Shown piece after piece: positions 35,109-46,962 of a stretch of 64,000 nt of DNA (positions are counted from its first letter, which is position 1; every line of letters starts with the position of its first letter). Below the pieces are notes generated by a model. The model was not told the DNA's origin and searched no databases. It saw only the letters and a program-made list of their open reading frames with translations. Made by a program: the position numbers and the translations under genes. Where the stretch lies: assembly GCA_019671005.1 (NCBI GenBank), contig CM033745.1:20140921-20204920 (forward strand). The letters run 5' to 3'. The stretch comes from Hibiscus mutabilis. Lineage: Eukaryota > Streptophyta > Magnoliopsida > Malvales > Malvaceae.

Positions 35109-35729
35109 TTACTTTAACTTTCTAGTTGAACCTTTGTGCTTGAAAAGAAACTTCTCCAGACATTTAACCTGATCATTCAAGGCTTCATTTTGGCAACATT
35201 CTTTCTCGAGCTGCTTAGAGTGAGAAGTGCGCAAGTTCTTCATTTCTTGGGTTAAAGTGAGCACATGGTCTTTGTTCTCGCAATACATTCTTTTATAATT
35301 CTCGGCTCTCACTTTCTCCTCCCTGAATCGGAGCTCTATCCCTTCGCTTAATCCGCCTTCTATAACTCTTTTACTTTTGCCTAGCCTCTTGATTTTCTGG
35401 ATCTCTTCCCTTTCTAACTTGAGCTCGAGTTCCAATTCATCATTTCTCTTCTGCAACCCTTTAACCAATCCCTCAAACTGTATCTTTTCCAACTCAAAGT
35501 CAAATTTCTCTTGGCAAGCCTTCTCCTCGAGCTTGAGATACCTTTTCTGCTCCTCTTCAAGTTGCTTCCTCATAAACTCAGCTTCAGTAGGAAGTGTGGC
35601 CAACCTCTCTTCCATTGTCATTTTTCTATCGGGATTCAGTTGGGGAACGTTGTCATTGACGCGACTGAATCTCCATGCCTCGTACTCAGGAGTGGTCATG
35701 TGGGTAGCACTCATAACTCTGAGGAACAA
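35109..35729 (-). pseudogene. gypsy 1 coiled-coil ORF upstream of gag
   Basis: The 206 codons begin TPEYEAWRFSRVNDNVP and continue as a long Glu/Lys/Leu coiled coil. They resemble the C-terminal part of the extra ORF that some plant Tat-type elements carry before gag. It starts only about 60 bp from the PBS, so an N-terminal domain may have been deleted. Function is not known to me. Confidence 0.65.
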
Positions 35730-35789
35730 TTTTCATTATTTTAAAGCAACAATTTTCCTTTGGCCTAACTCTCTTTTGTTTTAAAAAAC

Positions 35790-35807
35790 TCCCCAGCGGA
35801 GTCGCCA
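35790..35807 (-). other. gypsy 1 primer-binding site
   Basis: TGGCGACTCCGCTGGGGA on the minus strand, 3 nt after the 5' LTR, is complementary to a tRNA 3' end finishing in CCA. I believe tRNA-Arg is the usual primer for this group but cannot confirm it here. Confidence 0.85.
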
Positions 35808-35810
35808 AGC

Positions 35811-38800
35811 TGTAGCGACCTTTTTTTTCTCTCCCTTTTAGAGAAAAGGAAATTTTTCCGTGTTAAGGGCGTTTGTTTAGAAAATAAGTCGACTACTAAT
35901 TATCCCATGATTTGTTAATGAAAATCCTTTGGAAAATGGGGGATTTCTTTTGAAAACTTTAAATTTTCCAAAACAATGAAAATTTGGAGTCGCCACCGGC
36001 CACTTGGGTGAGGTAGGCTGGACACCATAAAACCAGAGATTCGTTACGAAAGGGTCCGAGAGTTGGTTACGCGCGGGGAAGGATTAGCACCCATAACACT
36101 CCTAGAAATCAATACCAGAAAATTTGTTACTCCTAAAAGAATAAAAATTATTGAAATTTAGATCGAGTTTAATTCGAAGTTCCTAGATGAAAATTAACCT
36201 TGACTACACGGGCCTTATTGAATTGGTGGATTCAACTTAATTAAACATTTAATTAGTAAGATTGACGATATGCCAGACCATAGATTAAACCGACATTGAA
36301 TAAGCTCGGCTGTTGTGTTAATTTAATATTCGACCCCGTACGTCACCTTTATGCATGATGCAAACATTTAAGTATGATGTGATGATTTTTTAATCCATTT
36401 ACCTCGGGACGGTAAGAATTATTCCGAATATTTGGTCAACATCTTTTAAGCTTGGACTGTTACGACACAAATATTTGAATTAATAAATGCCTCACCTTTT
36501 ATAACTTAGATTGATTAAATGTGCAATTAAGATTAAAGATTATATGGATGTTAATTAAAGTGTAACAATTAAGAGCATAAAAGTAAACATTTAAAAAGAA
36601 AGGCTCAATTTGACATGTATATAACTCAATTATGTATTTAACCCCTAAAAGAATTAAGAAGCTCAATTTATGGAGGCTAAATTGCAATTTAGTGCTAAAT
36701 TGGGCTTAAAATCGATTTTTCCCTTAAAGTGATTAAGAAAAGTTCAATTAATTTAATGAATTTAACATTTACTCCAATAAGCCAAGATTAAACTTAAATT
36801 CACTAAATTAATTCAAACTCTTATTTAACTAAGGCTTAAAAATTTAGGGCTAATTTTAATTCTATAATCGTGCCCCTATAAGTTGGGCACACGATTTGTT
36901 CGAATTAATTTGACTATTCCTATTCTAAGCCTAAAAAGAACTAACTAAGTTCTACAATCTAAGCCCAAACCATAGGCCCAAACTATTGAAACTAATCTAA
37001 AAAATAAGGCCCAAATTGTTATAAAGTAATGGAAGCCCAAAAGATTTAAGATACAATATATTAAAATAGTGTAGTACATAAAAATAAATTGTTTTAAAAA
37101 AATTTATTGAAATAAATTATGAATTAAAGTTATGACACACACATATATATATATAACCTATTATTCAAAAGTATAAGTTAAAGTAAATTATGTGTTAAAG
37201 TTACATAAGAAAAACCTACTATTATACATTGTTGATTTTGCTAAAATCTTTTATTTATTTTAAGCCATATCATAAACCATATGTATATATATTTCATTTT
37301 CACATTATTACTCACTTCAAAAATATATTTTATGTACCACAATATATTAGTATGCTTTTAAAAAATTATGCTTCCTGCCTTCAAAATTATGGATACTATA
37401 TATATCACGTTTTACAAAATTCTATCTTATTCTTTGAAATTGTTATACATCGAAAGTATTTATTGAATGTGCATATGTACATTTATGTTTATATATATAC
37501 ACATCTAAGAATTTACCATATATAAAAAAGTATATTATATTAAAACATTTATATTTTTATTCATACTTTATTTTTTATTTATTTTTCTATAAATTCTGAC
37601 TTTTATTCTAAAACGAATTATGAGTTGAGAGCTATTCAAGACATTCTACCTTTTTTTTTAATTTACCAACAAATACATGTTAAACATAAGATTATACGTC
37701 ATATTTCCGATTTATGCTAACTCTACGTATATACTAAACATGCATTTCATTCGAACTAATTTTATCCCTAAAATCATTATCGCAAACGAGTAAAGTAACA
37801 TAAAAAATTAAATCACAAATATTAAAAATAAATATGCAAAATTTAAACTAAAAAAATAAAAATAAGTGAGTAAAATAACTTAATTTGAAATTGGAAAAGG
37901 ACCTAATTATGAGAAAATAAAATACCAAGAGAAAAATAAGAGAGTTGGTGGTGGCAGCGAAAATCTCGGTGATGTGATTATGCCGACGAAGAGATGAACC
38001 GACGCCGGCGCGTGGGCTCGTGAAGAAGCTGAACAGCCGGAGCGCGAGTTGCACGCGCGGAATTCAAATGGTCCGGCTCAATCTGGGTCATTGGATCAGA
38101 TCTGATCCAACGGATGAGATGCTTCTTGAGATGGATGGTCCAGATGGCTTCATCAAGGTTGACGTGACAACGTTGGATGGGCGACACGTGGCAGATGGGA
38201 GAGCTGAAGAGCTTCAATCGATCTGGGCTGTTGGTCTTCATTTGATTTGAGCCGTTGGATCAAATTTTGATCCAACGGTTCAGATGGGGCGGCTGCAAAG
38301 TAGAGCTTGAGAGATCAAATTATTATTAGGGTTTTAGAATTGGGTTTGGGCCGAATAGGCCTTTGTTATATTATTATATATTTTTTTTAGGTTTTAATAT
38401 GTAATAGATCTAGACTCTTATAAACATTTGGGCTTAATTTTTTATTTAATCTATTTATACATATACTTATACTTATATTACTTTATTATATTTTAATTAA
38501 CAACCCACATTATAGTAAACCCATTAATAACCACATATACCTTCAAACGTTAATACACATGTTCGTACACACAATTATACGTACAATATACGTTCATAGT
38601 TAATTGTTAATGGTATTGGAGTAATAAATACATACATATGCACATTCACATTAAAACAATTATAAACACACATAATACACTAATAACACATACATATATA
38701 TTACATGCAATTTGGACAAACAACACATATACATCCATGTCTTTAAATAGACATTCATAATGAACACACACTTATGATATACACTTTATGTATACTAACA

Positions 38801-38907
38801 CACATGAGCCCATTTTATAATTACCTAATAATAAGATAGACATGTATAAGCCCATTATTGAAAAAGAAAAATAAAAAGGTTAATCCCGGACAAAATTAGT
38901 GATTACA
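35811..38907 (-). repeat. gypsy 1 5' LTR (3,097 bp, internally deleted)
   Basis: It has the same termini as the 3' LTR. It lacks about 860 bp at about 37938 relative to 24064-24923. The LTR of gypsy 2 also keeps sequence in that place, so the loss is a deletion here. Palindromes occur at 38091-38110 (TTGGATCAGATCTGATCCAA) and 38252-38278 (arms CCGTTGGATCAAA). Confidence 0.92.
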
Positions 38908-38912
38908 CTGGT

Positions 38913-39818
38913 ATCACATTTTTTTAGTAAGGCTTGTATCACTTTTTAGAACCAAAATATAATTAGATGTGAAATCTAGTAATAAAGATTTGCAATGTTA
39001 AATCATGAAGAAAAAAACTAAATACGAAAGAATATTCGAATACATCTGTAAATTGAAAATTTTGAATTTTGATGTTGAAAGCCTGAATCTTTAGTATTGA
39101 TCTTATATGCTTTCTCTTGCCGCAAATTCTCTGACAAGAAAGGAAAAAATATAAATGAACCTATTTCTTGCGACCCTACCTCTCTCTATAATTTTGTCCC
39201 TCATCAAATTATACATACTACTTATGATATCTATAGTTTTATTCCCATGATACTTTAATACATATGATACATGTAACATAATTGGTCATTTTATTTTTAT
39301 CATACTTTATAATGGCATCATAAATTATACATACATGTCACAATTGTGAATTTTAATCCAACAAGCACACGTTAACACTAAACTGTCACATATTTTGTTG
39401 TTAATAAGTTAATGGTTCAATAGTATAATTAAAACGAAAATCAACATTTGGCCGGTTGCCTAAGCTGTTCATTTTTTTTCTCTCATGTTTTCTTAGATCA
39501 CGTGTTCTAAAATCACTAAGAGCTTTTTCCTTCCTTTCACTAAAGTTTCCTTCTGCTCCATTCTAAGTAGAATTAAGATTATAATTAGTATTTATCAAAA
39601 AAATTGAAGCAAATAAAAGTTCGAACACAAATGATATATAGTATAAAGTTTAATAATATTTGGTGTAGTTTAGTCAAACATTAGGTTAAAGGAACCCACA
39701 TTTCCAACATGAGAAATTTCTTTCGTGTGTATCCTTAGAAGGATATTCGTGGAGTATGGTGATTTATTTGTCATTATTATTGAAGCTTCACACACATATA
39801 GTTAAATATTTAATTGAT
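38913..39818. other. AT-rich intergenic stretch
   Basis: No recognisable gene or element boundary is visible. Confidence 0.4.
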
Positions 39819-40130
39819 TTTTTCTCGACCATAAAATTTTATTAATCAAAAGATACAAAAGGAGAAAAAAATGGCACCAAAGGCTCTCACAGCAAACAAG
39901 AAAAAAAAGGCCAAAAGTAATCAATACAAAAAGTTTAAATGTATTGAAAGTTCTTGAATAATTTTAAATTTTGATTTTTATATATGTTCTTGTGAAATTG
40001 AGTCCATATATTGATTTTGTTTAAAAATTTGTTCATTTCTCTAATTTTTATTTATTTATTAATTATTGAACCGACATCTATAAAAAGAGTAAAATAAACT
40101 TTTATCTTTTATATTTATAATTTTTATAAA
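39819..40130 (-). repeat. retroelement tail, copy 2 (empty SINE site)
   Basis: This aligns to 15212-15524 joined to 15709-15770. The site corresponding to the SINE insertion (about 40090-40105) is continuous. On its right it is interrupted by the LINE tail that starts at 40131. Confidence 0.7.
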
Positions 40131-40680
40131 TTTTTTTGATCAAAGCGTATGATTTCATTGACGAGAAATCATATAAGAGAGTTATTTCCATAAGCCTCAT
40201 TAAAAACTTCCTTAATCTTAATTGGAGGAAAATAGTACCTATGAAAATAAATTTAAAGGAAAATTACATGCACCAAAAGAAATCAAAAACCACAGGCCTT
40301 CAATACGATCCAACCTCAACCACCACTCGATGCGCCCACCAAGTCTCTAACAAAGCTGGAATCTGATGAAATACTCGGCTCTCAAGCGAATCATTCTTTA
40401 GAAATTTTGCCAAACAATCCGCAACTCTATTAGTTTCGTAGAACACATGGACAATCTGAATAGACCAAGGGCGACGAAGAAGCTCCTGGATATGATGAAC
40501 CAAGGTTGAAGACGTCGCACCATTCTCATTATGTAAAGTCTTGACAGCAGCCAAATTATCCAACTCTATCCACAACCGTCGGATACCAAGCCGCCAAGCA
40601 TGGTGAAGTCCCTCATATACACCCCATAAATCCGCAACCAAAATCGAGCAAGATCCCACGAATTTGGCGTAAACTGAACT
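40131..40680 (-). mobile_element. 5'-truncated LINE with RNase H
   Basis: On the minus strand this is the terminal RNase H of a LINE ORF2 followed by a 3' UTR ending CTTTGATCAAAAAAA (T run at 40131-40137). It inserted into the older repeat at 39819-40130. The 5' boundary near 40680 is approximate, and no clear target duplication was found. Confidence 0.8.
40300..40659 (-). pseudogene. LINE RNase H domain fragment
   Basis: The 119 codons match the RVT_3 RNase H fused to plant L1 ORF2. They show CSILVADLWGVYEGL (normally AELWG, so Asp for Glu), LWIELDNLAAV and FYETNRVADCLAKF. No RT is present upstream because the element is truncated. Confidence 0.85.
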
Positions 40681-41520
40681 GAAATTAAGGAAAAGATCAA
40701 TATTTTCAAATAAAATTGTATGTGAATTTAAATTTATAAAATATAATAGACTTCAACACGTTAAAACCCTAGCCACTTATTTTCTTGCTCTCTCTCTAGC
40801 CGCATATTTCTTCTTCTTTTTTGTCTAATCGGCTACAATACTCGCCTTGATGTTGGTCGTCACTGCTGATGATTCATAATTTTTTTTGTTTTTTTTTATA
40901 TTTGATTTTATTTGTTTTGTTTTTTTTTCGCACATCTTGATGTGGTTTTCTCTGCCTTTATGACACGTTTTTACCTTATGGTGCGTTCTATGACTACTTT
41001 TGTGGGTGAGTGGTGTTTGTACAATAACCCTCGCGATACTTATTTTTGATTCATGTTTGTCGGTTATCACATGATTTTTGTGGATAAATTGTTTTCTTTT
41101 GAGATTTTTTGTCCATGTAATCTGTAGCGGATCATCGTCTTTGAAAATACGCATGAAAGATAGTTGTTGATTTTTTTAGTGCAAAGAGTAAGTGTCTAAT
41201 ATAACCGGTGCAACACTTATCTTTTTTTTAAAATTAACGTCTTTTTTGTTGGTAATGCTCAAGAGTGATAGAGCATGTAATCTCATATTGGGTGGGAAAA
41301 GATCTTGATTTTTTTTTGAGTAAGTGAGAAAAGATCTTGACTTGGGTTTATATAAGGTTCTTTCTAGTCTTATTTGTTGAACGGATAGAAAAACAAGGCC
41401 CTCGCTCGCGCGCACTACACCCGTTGCCACTTGTTCTTAACTATCTATTTTAAAAATTGTTGATAAAATTAAGTTTGTGGTTTATAACAAGTGATTTATA
41501 TAACTTAATATTTGGAATAA
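40681..41520. other. unassigned stretch
   Basis: A T-rich segment with no coding sequence I can support. Confidence 0.35.
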
Positions 41521-41812
41521 ATTTTGGCCGCCTTCAATCATTGCTTACAATTCGATAATAAATAAAAAAAAATACTCTTTTTATAATTTTCTCAATGGTC
41601 CAGCCTCATTGAATTGATATAATCTATATTTAACTGATAATAAATAAATTAATAATGCATTGCAACATGTTTTTCTAATGTTCAGGTTCAATGAATAAGA
41701 TTGCAAAGCATCAGCAAATACAAACGCAGAAAAGATAAGATCGTTTAAATAAATAATGTGACCATAATAACACCTGCTACTCCATGTGTTTTTTTAGGGC
41801 GGGTGGAGAGTT

Positions 41813-41821
41813 CTATATAAA
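41813..41821 (+). promoter_or_regulatory. TATA box of lipase copy B
   Basis: CTATATAAA lies about 70 bp upstream of the first ATG (41890) and is conserved in copy A. Confidence 0.6.
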
Positions 41822-41889
41822 GCAACCCAACTTAAGCTACGAATCACACTTGTACAAACAAGAACAAAATCTAATAGCAAAAACTCAAA

Positions 41890-43191
41890 ATGATGGCCAT
41901 CTCCACCATTGCATCTCGTTGGAGGGAACTGAGTGGCGACAAAAACTGGGAGGGTCTCCTCCAGCACCCTCTGGATCCCGATTTCTGACGCTATGTCATT
42001 CACTACGGCTAAAGAACTATGGCCGTCGGAGACCTCCTCAACAATGACAACCAATCCAGTGGCTACCTTCATAGTCTGTACCCAGAAGATCAGTTTTTTA
42101 CAGGCGCTGCTCTTCAAAACAACAACATTTTCTAGTACGTCGTCACCCACTTCATAGATATTGCCAACAATGCCGATCAGTCAGCATGGATCGGGTATGT
42201 GGCGGTGACTACGGATGATGGAAAAGTCGGTGTCAGAAGGAGAGATATCTTGGTTGCTTGGAGAGGAACGACAACCGATGCCGAGTGGTTGAGTAATATC
42301 ATCTTCATTCAAACCTCGCCTTCCGAACTATTTGGTACTGATAACAACGCTAAAGTTCACTCCGGCTTCCTTTCTCTTTACACCGGAACCAACTCCAAAA
42401 CCCCTATGAGTGCTCGACAGCAGGTAAATAATATCTCCAATCCTGATACAGATACTTGATTGATTTGCAATTCTTCCAAATATATATTATATGTTTTAAG
42501 AAATTACAATCAATCTTTCTTTCTCTAGGTTTTAAAAGCAGTACGGGAACTGGTGGACAAGTACAAAGGGGAGGAGTTAAGTATAACTGTAGCAGGCTAT
42601 AGTTTAGGGGCAGCCTTGGCCACGCTGAACGCAATGGACATCGTCGCCAATGGTTATAACAAGCCCACGGGCAGTTCAACTTCTACACCGTCTGCCGGTT
42701 GCATGGTCACGGCGTTTGCGTACACGAGTCCATGCGTTGGGAACGATGGTTTGAAGCAACTGTTCAATACATTCCAAGACCGTCTTCATCTGCTGCGGGT
42801 CACAAATGCTAACGATGTTGTTCCTTTGCTTCCGTTTGGAATATTCATATGGCCTTACACCCATTTGGGACAAGAGCTGAAAATCGATAGCAGTAAGTCG
42901 GGGTACTTGAAGTCGGAGATGAAACAACCGCCGCCGTCGGAAGTTTCTAATACCGAACGAGGTGGTACTATAGACTTATCGGCTCATAATTTGGATCTTC
43001 ATCTGCATGCAATTGCTTTGGACCAAACTGGATTCGGTTTGGAAGTTGATCATGATGTTGCACTTGTAAACAAACATTTAGATGGCCTGAAAGACGAGTT
43101 CAAGATACCTCCAAGATGGTGGGACAATGGGAATCACAGCAATATGGTTCAAATGGACAACGGCCACTGGAAGATTGTTCAGAGTGCTTAA
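41890..43191 (+). pseudogene. class II phospholipase A1-like lipase pseudogene, copy B
   Basis: It has the same structure as copy A: two in-frame ATGs, exon 1, a 105-bp intron (42424-42528), and exon 2 to TAA. Exon 2 is fully open and keeps GYSLG, NANDVVP and HNLDLHLH. Exon 1 carries three in-frame stops (TGA after LDPDF, TAA after IHYG, TAG after NNIF) shared with copy A. SPCVGN replaces the conserved SPRVGN. The minimal uninterrupted frame from 42553 would give about 212 residues with the Ser-Asp-His residues but without the N-terminal half of the lipase_3 fold, so activity is unlikely. Confidence 0.92.
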
Positions 43192-43830
43192 TTATATATA
43201 TACACAGACACACATGTCTGGGTGTGTTGTTGACTTGGCTTGCCTAAGGAACAACATCATAATATTAATAATTAAAGAATAAGATGCTTGTTTCTGAAAG
43301 CCAAAGGTCGAATGGGCTTTGTGTTGTCTGTTTCAGGATGTAATTGGGTTTGTCTAATTGTCTTGTCGTAATGAATAAATCCTCTGTGTGCTGTATAATA
43401 TCCTTGATTGCTTGTGTAATAATGAATAAAGAACGTATCTTTATCTCATGCTGTTTCTTTTAAGAGGATTGGTGCTTAACTTTCTCTAAAGTTTCTCAGG
43501 TTAGGAGGGTAGATGAGATGAAAGTCATGAGCTATTTGAGTGCGACTTGATCAATACTTAATTCAAGTAGATTCGATTTGAACTATAATTTAGGTCAAGT
43601 TTTTAAAGAGCTGAGACGAAACACTAGATACCCAACTTTAAAAGCTTGTGAGCAACTTGAAAAAATAATATATTAAAATTTTAGAGTGAGTTTTCATTTT
43701 TTCCCAGAAATTTTTATGGCTCGTAGATTTATATTATAATATCCAAAAAAACAGAAAGACCTATTACAGTATACATATTAACTGTTGGACAATAAAGGTT
43801 AAATTTGAAATAAATTTATAATAAACGAAA

Positions 43831-44329
43831 ATTGAATTTACAAGAATTTAATAGATCCGAAATAATCGAAAATATGATTGCTAAGGCCTGCTTGGAACAC
43901 AATTTCCTTAAGACAGATTCGATCACTCCTTGGTGCTTGAGTTCTTAAGTCGTCAGTCTCACATGATACAACATCAGATGATCTTCGACAGTAGAACTAC
44001 TAAAGAAATCACGAACAGTACTCGAGCCTTTGACTATAACTAGAAAATCAATGCAGTTTTAGAGAAAAGAAAGCTTTTCCAATTATGTCTCCAAAACTGA
44101 AAGGAGACCATGTATTTATAGAGAAAATTAGGTTAAACGTGGAAATCAAAATATTCCAAAAATATCCTTCATTTGATTTATATCGAATATTTTACGTGTA
44201 TAGCAAGCATTATCTCTTTAATATTGAATTTAAGGGAACCAGATATTATCTCTTTAAATTCAGGATATTCACAAAAGATATGTTATCTTAAAGGAAAAAA
44301 TCAATTCGAAGTGGAAAAATATCCGCAGG
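43831..44329. other. intergenic stretch before gypsy 2
   Basis: No gene was recognised. The sequence has some LTR-like texture but no boundaries. Confidence 0.35.
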
Positions 44330-46254
44330 TGTAGCGACCTTCTTATTCCTTTTGAAAAAACTCTTTAAGGTGCTTTCGTTTAGAAAAGAAGTCGACTATT
44401 AATTATCCCCTAAATCTTGCTTTAAAATGGGGAATTTCATTTGAAAATCAATAAAAACTTGGAGCCACTACTGGCCACTTGGGTAAGGTAGACTGGACAC
44501 CATAAAATACCAGAGATTCGTTTTGAAAGGGGTCCGAGAGTTGGTTACGTACGGGGAAGGATTAGCACCCCCATCACGCCCGGAAATCGATACCATAATA
44601 TTTGTTGCCTTTAAATTGATGGAATTTAATTGAAATTTAAATTAAGTTTAATTTGGTGTTCTTAATTGAAAATCAACTTTAATTGCACGAGTTTTATCAA
44701 ATTGGTGGGTTCGAGTCAATTGGACATTTAATTAATAAGGTTGACGATACATCAGATCATAGACTAAACCGACATCATACAAGCCTGACTGCCGTGTTAG
44801 TTTATGGTTCGAATCCCGTACGTCACCTTTAAGCTCAGACTGTAATGATCTTGTCAAGTTTTAGTTTTACTTTGAAGCAGTAAGAATTAATTCAAATATC
44901 TGGTCAATATCCTTTGAGCTCGGACTGCTATGACACAAATATCGAAATTAATAAATACCTCGTGTTCCATGATTTAAATCAATTAATGCAAAATAAAAGG
45001 TCACATGAATGACAATTAAGGGATGGCAAACAAAGGCTTAAAGATAAACACGCAAAAGGAAGCTCACCCGAAGTCCTAACCTAAAAAGGCCCAAGTTATG
45101 GATGATCCGATTAGTGATTTAATTATTAGCTAAGTGATTCTAATATTTAACCCTAAATTGATTAGCCCTAAAAGACTAAAAATCCTAACAAATTATGATG
45201 ATTAGTTTGAAATTTGATGTCAATCTAAGCTTTGAAGTTAATTTCATCTTAAAAGTAATTAAGAAATGTTCAATCAATTTAATGAATTTAACATTTACTT
45301 CAATAAGCTAAAGGTAAATTTAAATTCACTAAATTAATTCGAACCCTAATCTAACTAAGGCTCAAAAAGGACCTAAACCTAGAATTAACTTAATTAATTT
45401 AAGAATCGCGCCCCTATGAGACGAGCACATGATCTAAATTAATTAAATTAATTAACTTAATTCTAATCTAAAGCCCAAAAGCCTAAAACTACTAAAACTA
45501 GGCCCAAAACCAAAAGCCCAAAACTACTAAAAACTAAGCCCAAAACCAAATGGACTAGCCAAGCCCACCTATACTAAACCCAAACTATCCTAACTAACCA
45601 AACTAAGCCCAAAAGAACTATTTGGGCCCAAACTAATCAAACAAGACAAACTAGGCTCAAAACACAAAAAGGCCCAAACTAAACCAACAAGCTCAAACAC
45701 ATGAATATACCTTATAAAAACATATTATATTAAAATTATATTATATACTTTAAAAACATATTATATTTTAAGAAAACTATATATATGTTATATACTTTTA
45801 TAAAATCACATATATTATATGTTTCAAAAGACCATGTTATATATTGAAAGAAAACAATATATACATTATAGCCTTTATAAAAATATATATTTAAAGAAAC
45901 ATTATAATATATATTTTATATGAAAAAAAACTTCTATTATATATAAACAAACTATATCTCATATATTTTATAAAAAACTATAGGTTATATACTTAAAATT
46001 ATATATTATATTTTATGCAACTATATGTATTAGATAATATATAAACAATGCATTATGAATTTTATAAAACTATAAAAAGGACTATATTAAGTAGTATTTA
46101 AGAACCATAGGTTATAAAAATATAATACATACCATATACGAACCATATACTATGTGTATATAAAAACATATATCATGTATTACATTTAAACCGTATATTA
46201 TGTATTAAAACCATATATGATAATATATATATACACTACAACAAAACAGGTTTT

Positions 46255-46436
46255 TAGCGGCGTTCTTTTAGCCTGGCATTTTTTAGCGCCGCAACAATTA
46301 ACGGCGTTTATGTATTAAAAATGCCACAAAAACTCGAGACTTTTAGCGGCGTTTGATATTTAAAACTCCGGTGATGCTTTATCGTTAGCGACATTTTTTG
46401 TATTAAACGCTGCTAAAAGTCTCGAGTTTTTGTGGC
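46255..46436. repeat. CACTA left subterminal hairpin
   Basis: Arms of 32 bp (46323-46354 and 46405-46436) match in 31 positions as reverse complements, around CTCGAGACTTTTAGC. The loop is 50 bp. It lies about 90 bp from the transposon terminus, within GCGGCGTTT-type subterminal repeats. Confidence 0.85.
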
Positions 46437-46440
46437 CTTT

Positions 46441-46690
46441 TTTTTCACAAGCGCAACAATAGGTTTGTGTTATAGTGGCATTTTATGTATCAAACGTCGC
46501 GAAAAGTGTAGAGTGTTTGTGGCATTTTTTTCACAAACGCCGCAATAGGTCGTGCTATAGTGGCGTTTTCTTTATCAAACGCCGCGAAAAGTGTAGAGTT
46601 TTTGTGGCATTTTTTTCAGAAACGCCGCAATAGTTTGTGTTATAGTGGCATTTTCATTATCAAACGCCGTAAGTGATCTTGTTTGTTAGC
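46441..46690. repeat. CACTA left subterminal tandem repeat, 85-bp unit
   Basis: TATAGTGGC recurs at 46471, 46556 and 46641, a period of exactly 85 bp. Units share TATCAAACG(T/C)CGCGAAAAGTG and CAAACGCCGCAATAG. Such repeats are the usual transposase-binding sites in CACTA elements. Confidence 0.85.
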
Positions 46691-46962
46691 GTCATTTTCT
46701 TGAAGAAACGCCGCTAAGCTTACTGCTTTACCAAAGTACATTTCTAAATGTATACTACCCAAATTTAACATGTAACCATTATCTATAATTACAAAATTGA
46801 GTAAAAGCAACAAAAACAAATTCAAGTCTATAACATTAAAGTGAAATATAGTTCAACGTAGTCAAATATAGTTCAACATTATTCATTTCAATTCACACAT
46901 GAACGAACTTAAAATCAACTAAGATGGCGGATTCTTTGGTTGGTTCTGCCTTAACATCACCA

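Larger units (their letters stand above)
21933..38907 (-). mobile_element. complete Tat-type Ty3/gypsy retrotransposon 1
   Basis: This 16,975-bp element lies on the minus strand, bounded by LTRs that read TGTAATCACT to GGTCGCTACA. The flanks carry the 5-bp duplication CTGGT (21928-21932 and 38908-38912). In sense order it contains the 5' LTR, PBS, a coiled-coil ORF, gag, protease, RT, RNase H, a second archaeal-type RNase H, integrase, a 3' noncoding hairpin and polypurine-rich region, the PPT and the 3' LTR. Domain order RT-RNase H-integrase makes it Ty3/gypsy, and the second RNase H plus very long LTRs fit the Tat/Ogre group. Every ORF carries stops, so it is not autonomous now. Confidence 0.93.
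41521..43830 (+). repeat. lipase-locus duplication, copy B
   Basis: Inverted counterpart of 6637-9012. Similarity begins at TTTTGGCCGCC and stops after AATAAATTTATAATAAACGAAAA near 43830. Beyond both ends the two loci are unrelated. Confidence 0.92.

Noticed and set aside
42553..43191. Intact 212-residue lipase gene
   Set aside because: It lacks the N-terminal half encoded by the stop-ridden exon 1. It is an open remnant of a pseudogene, so I did not call it a CDS.
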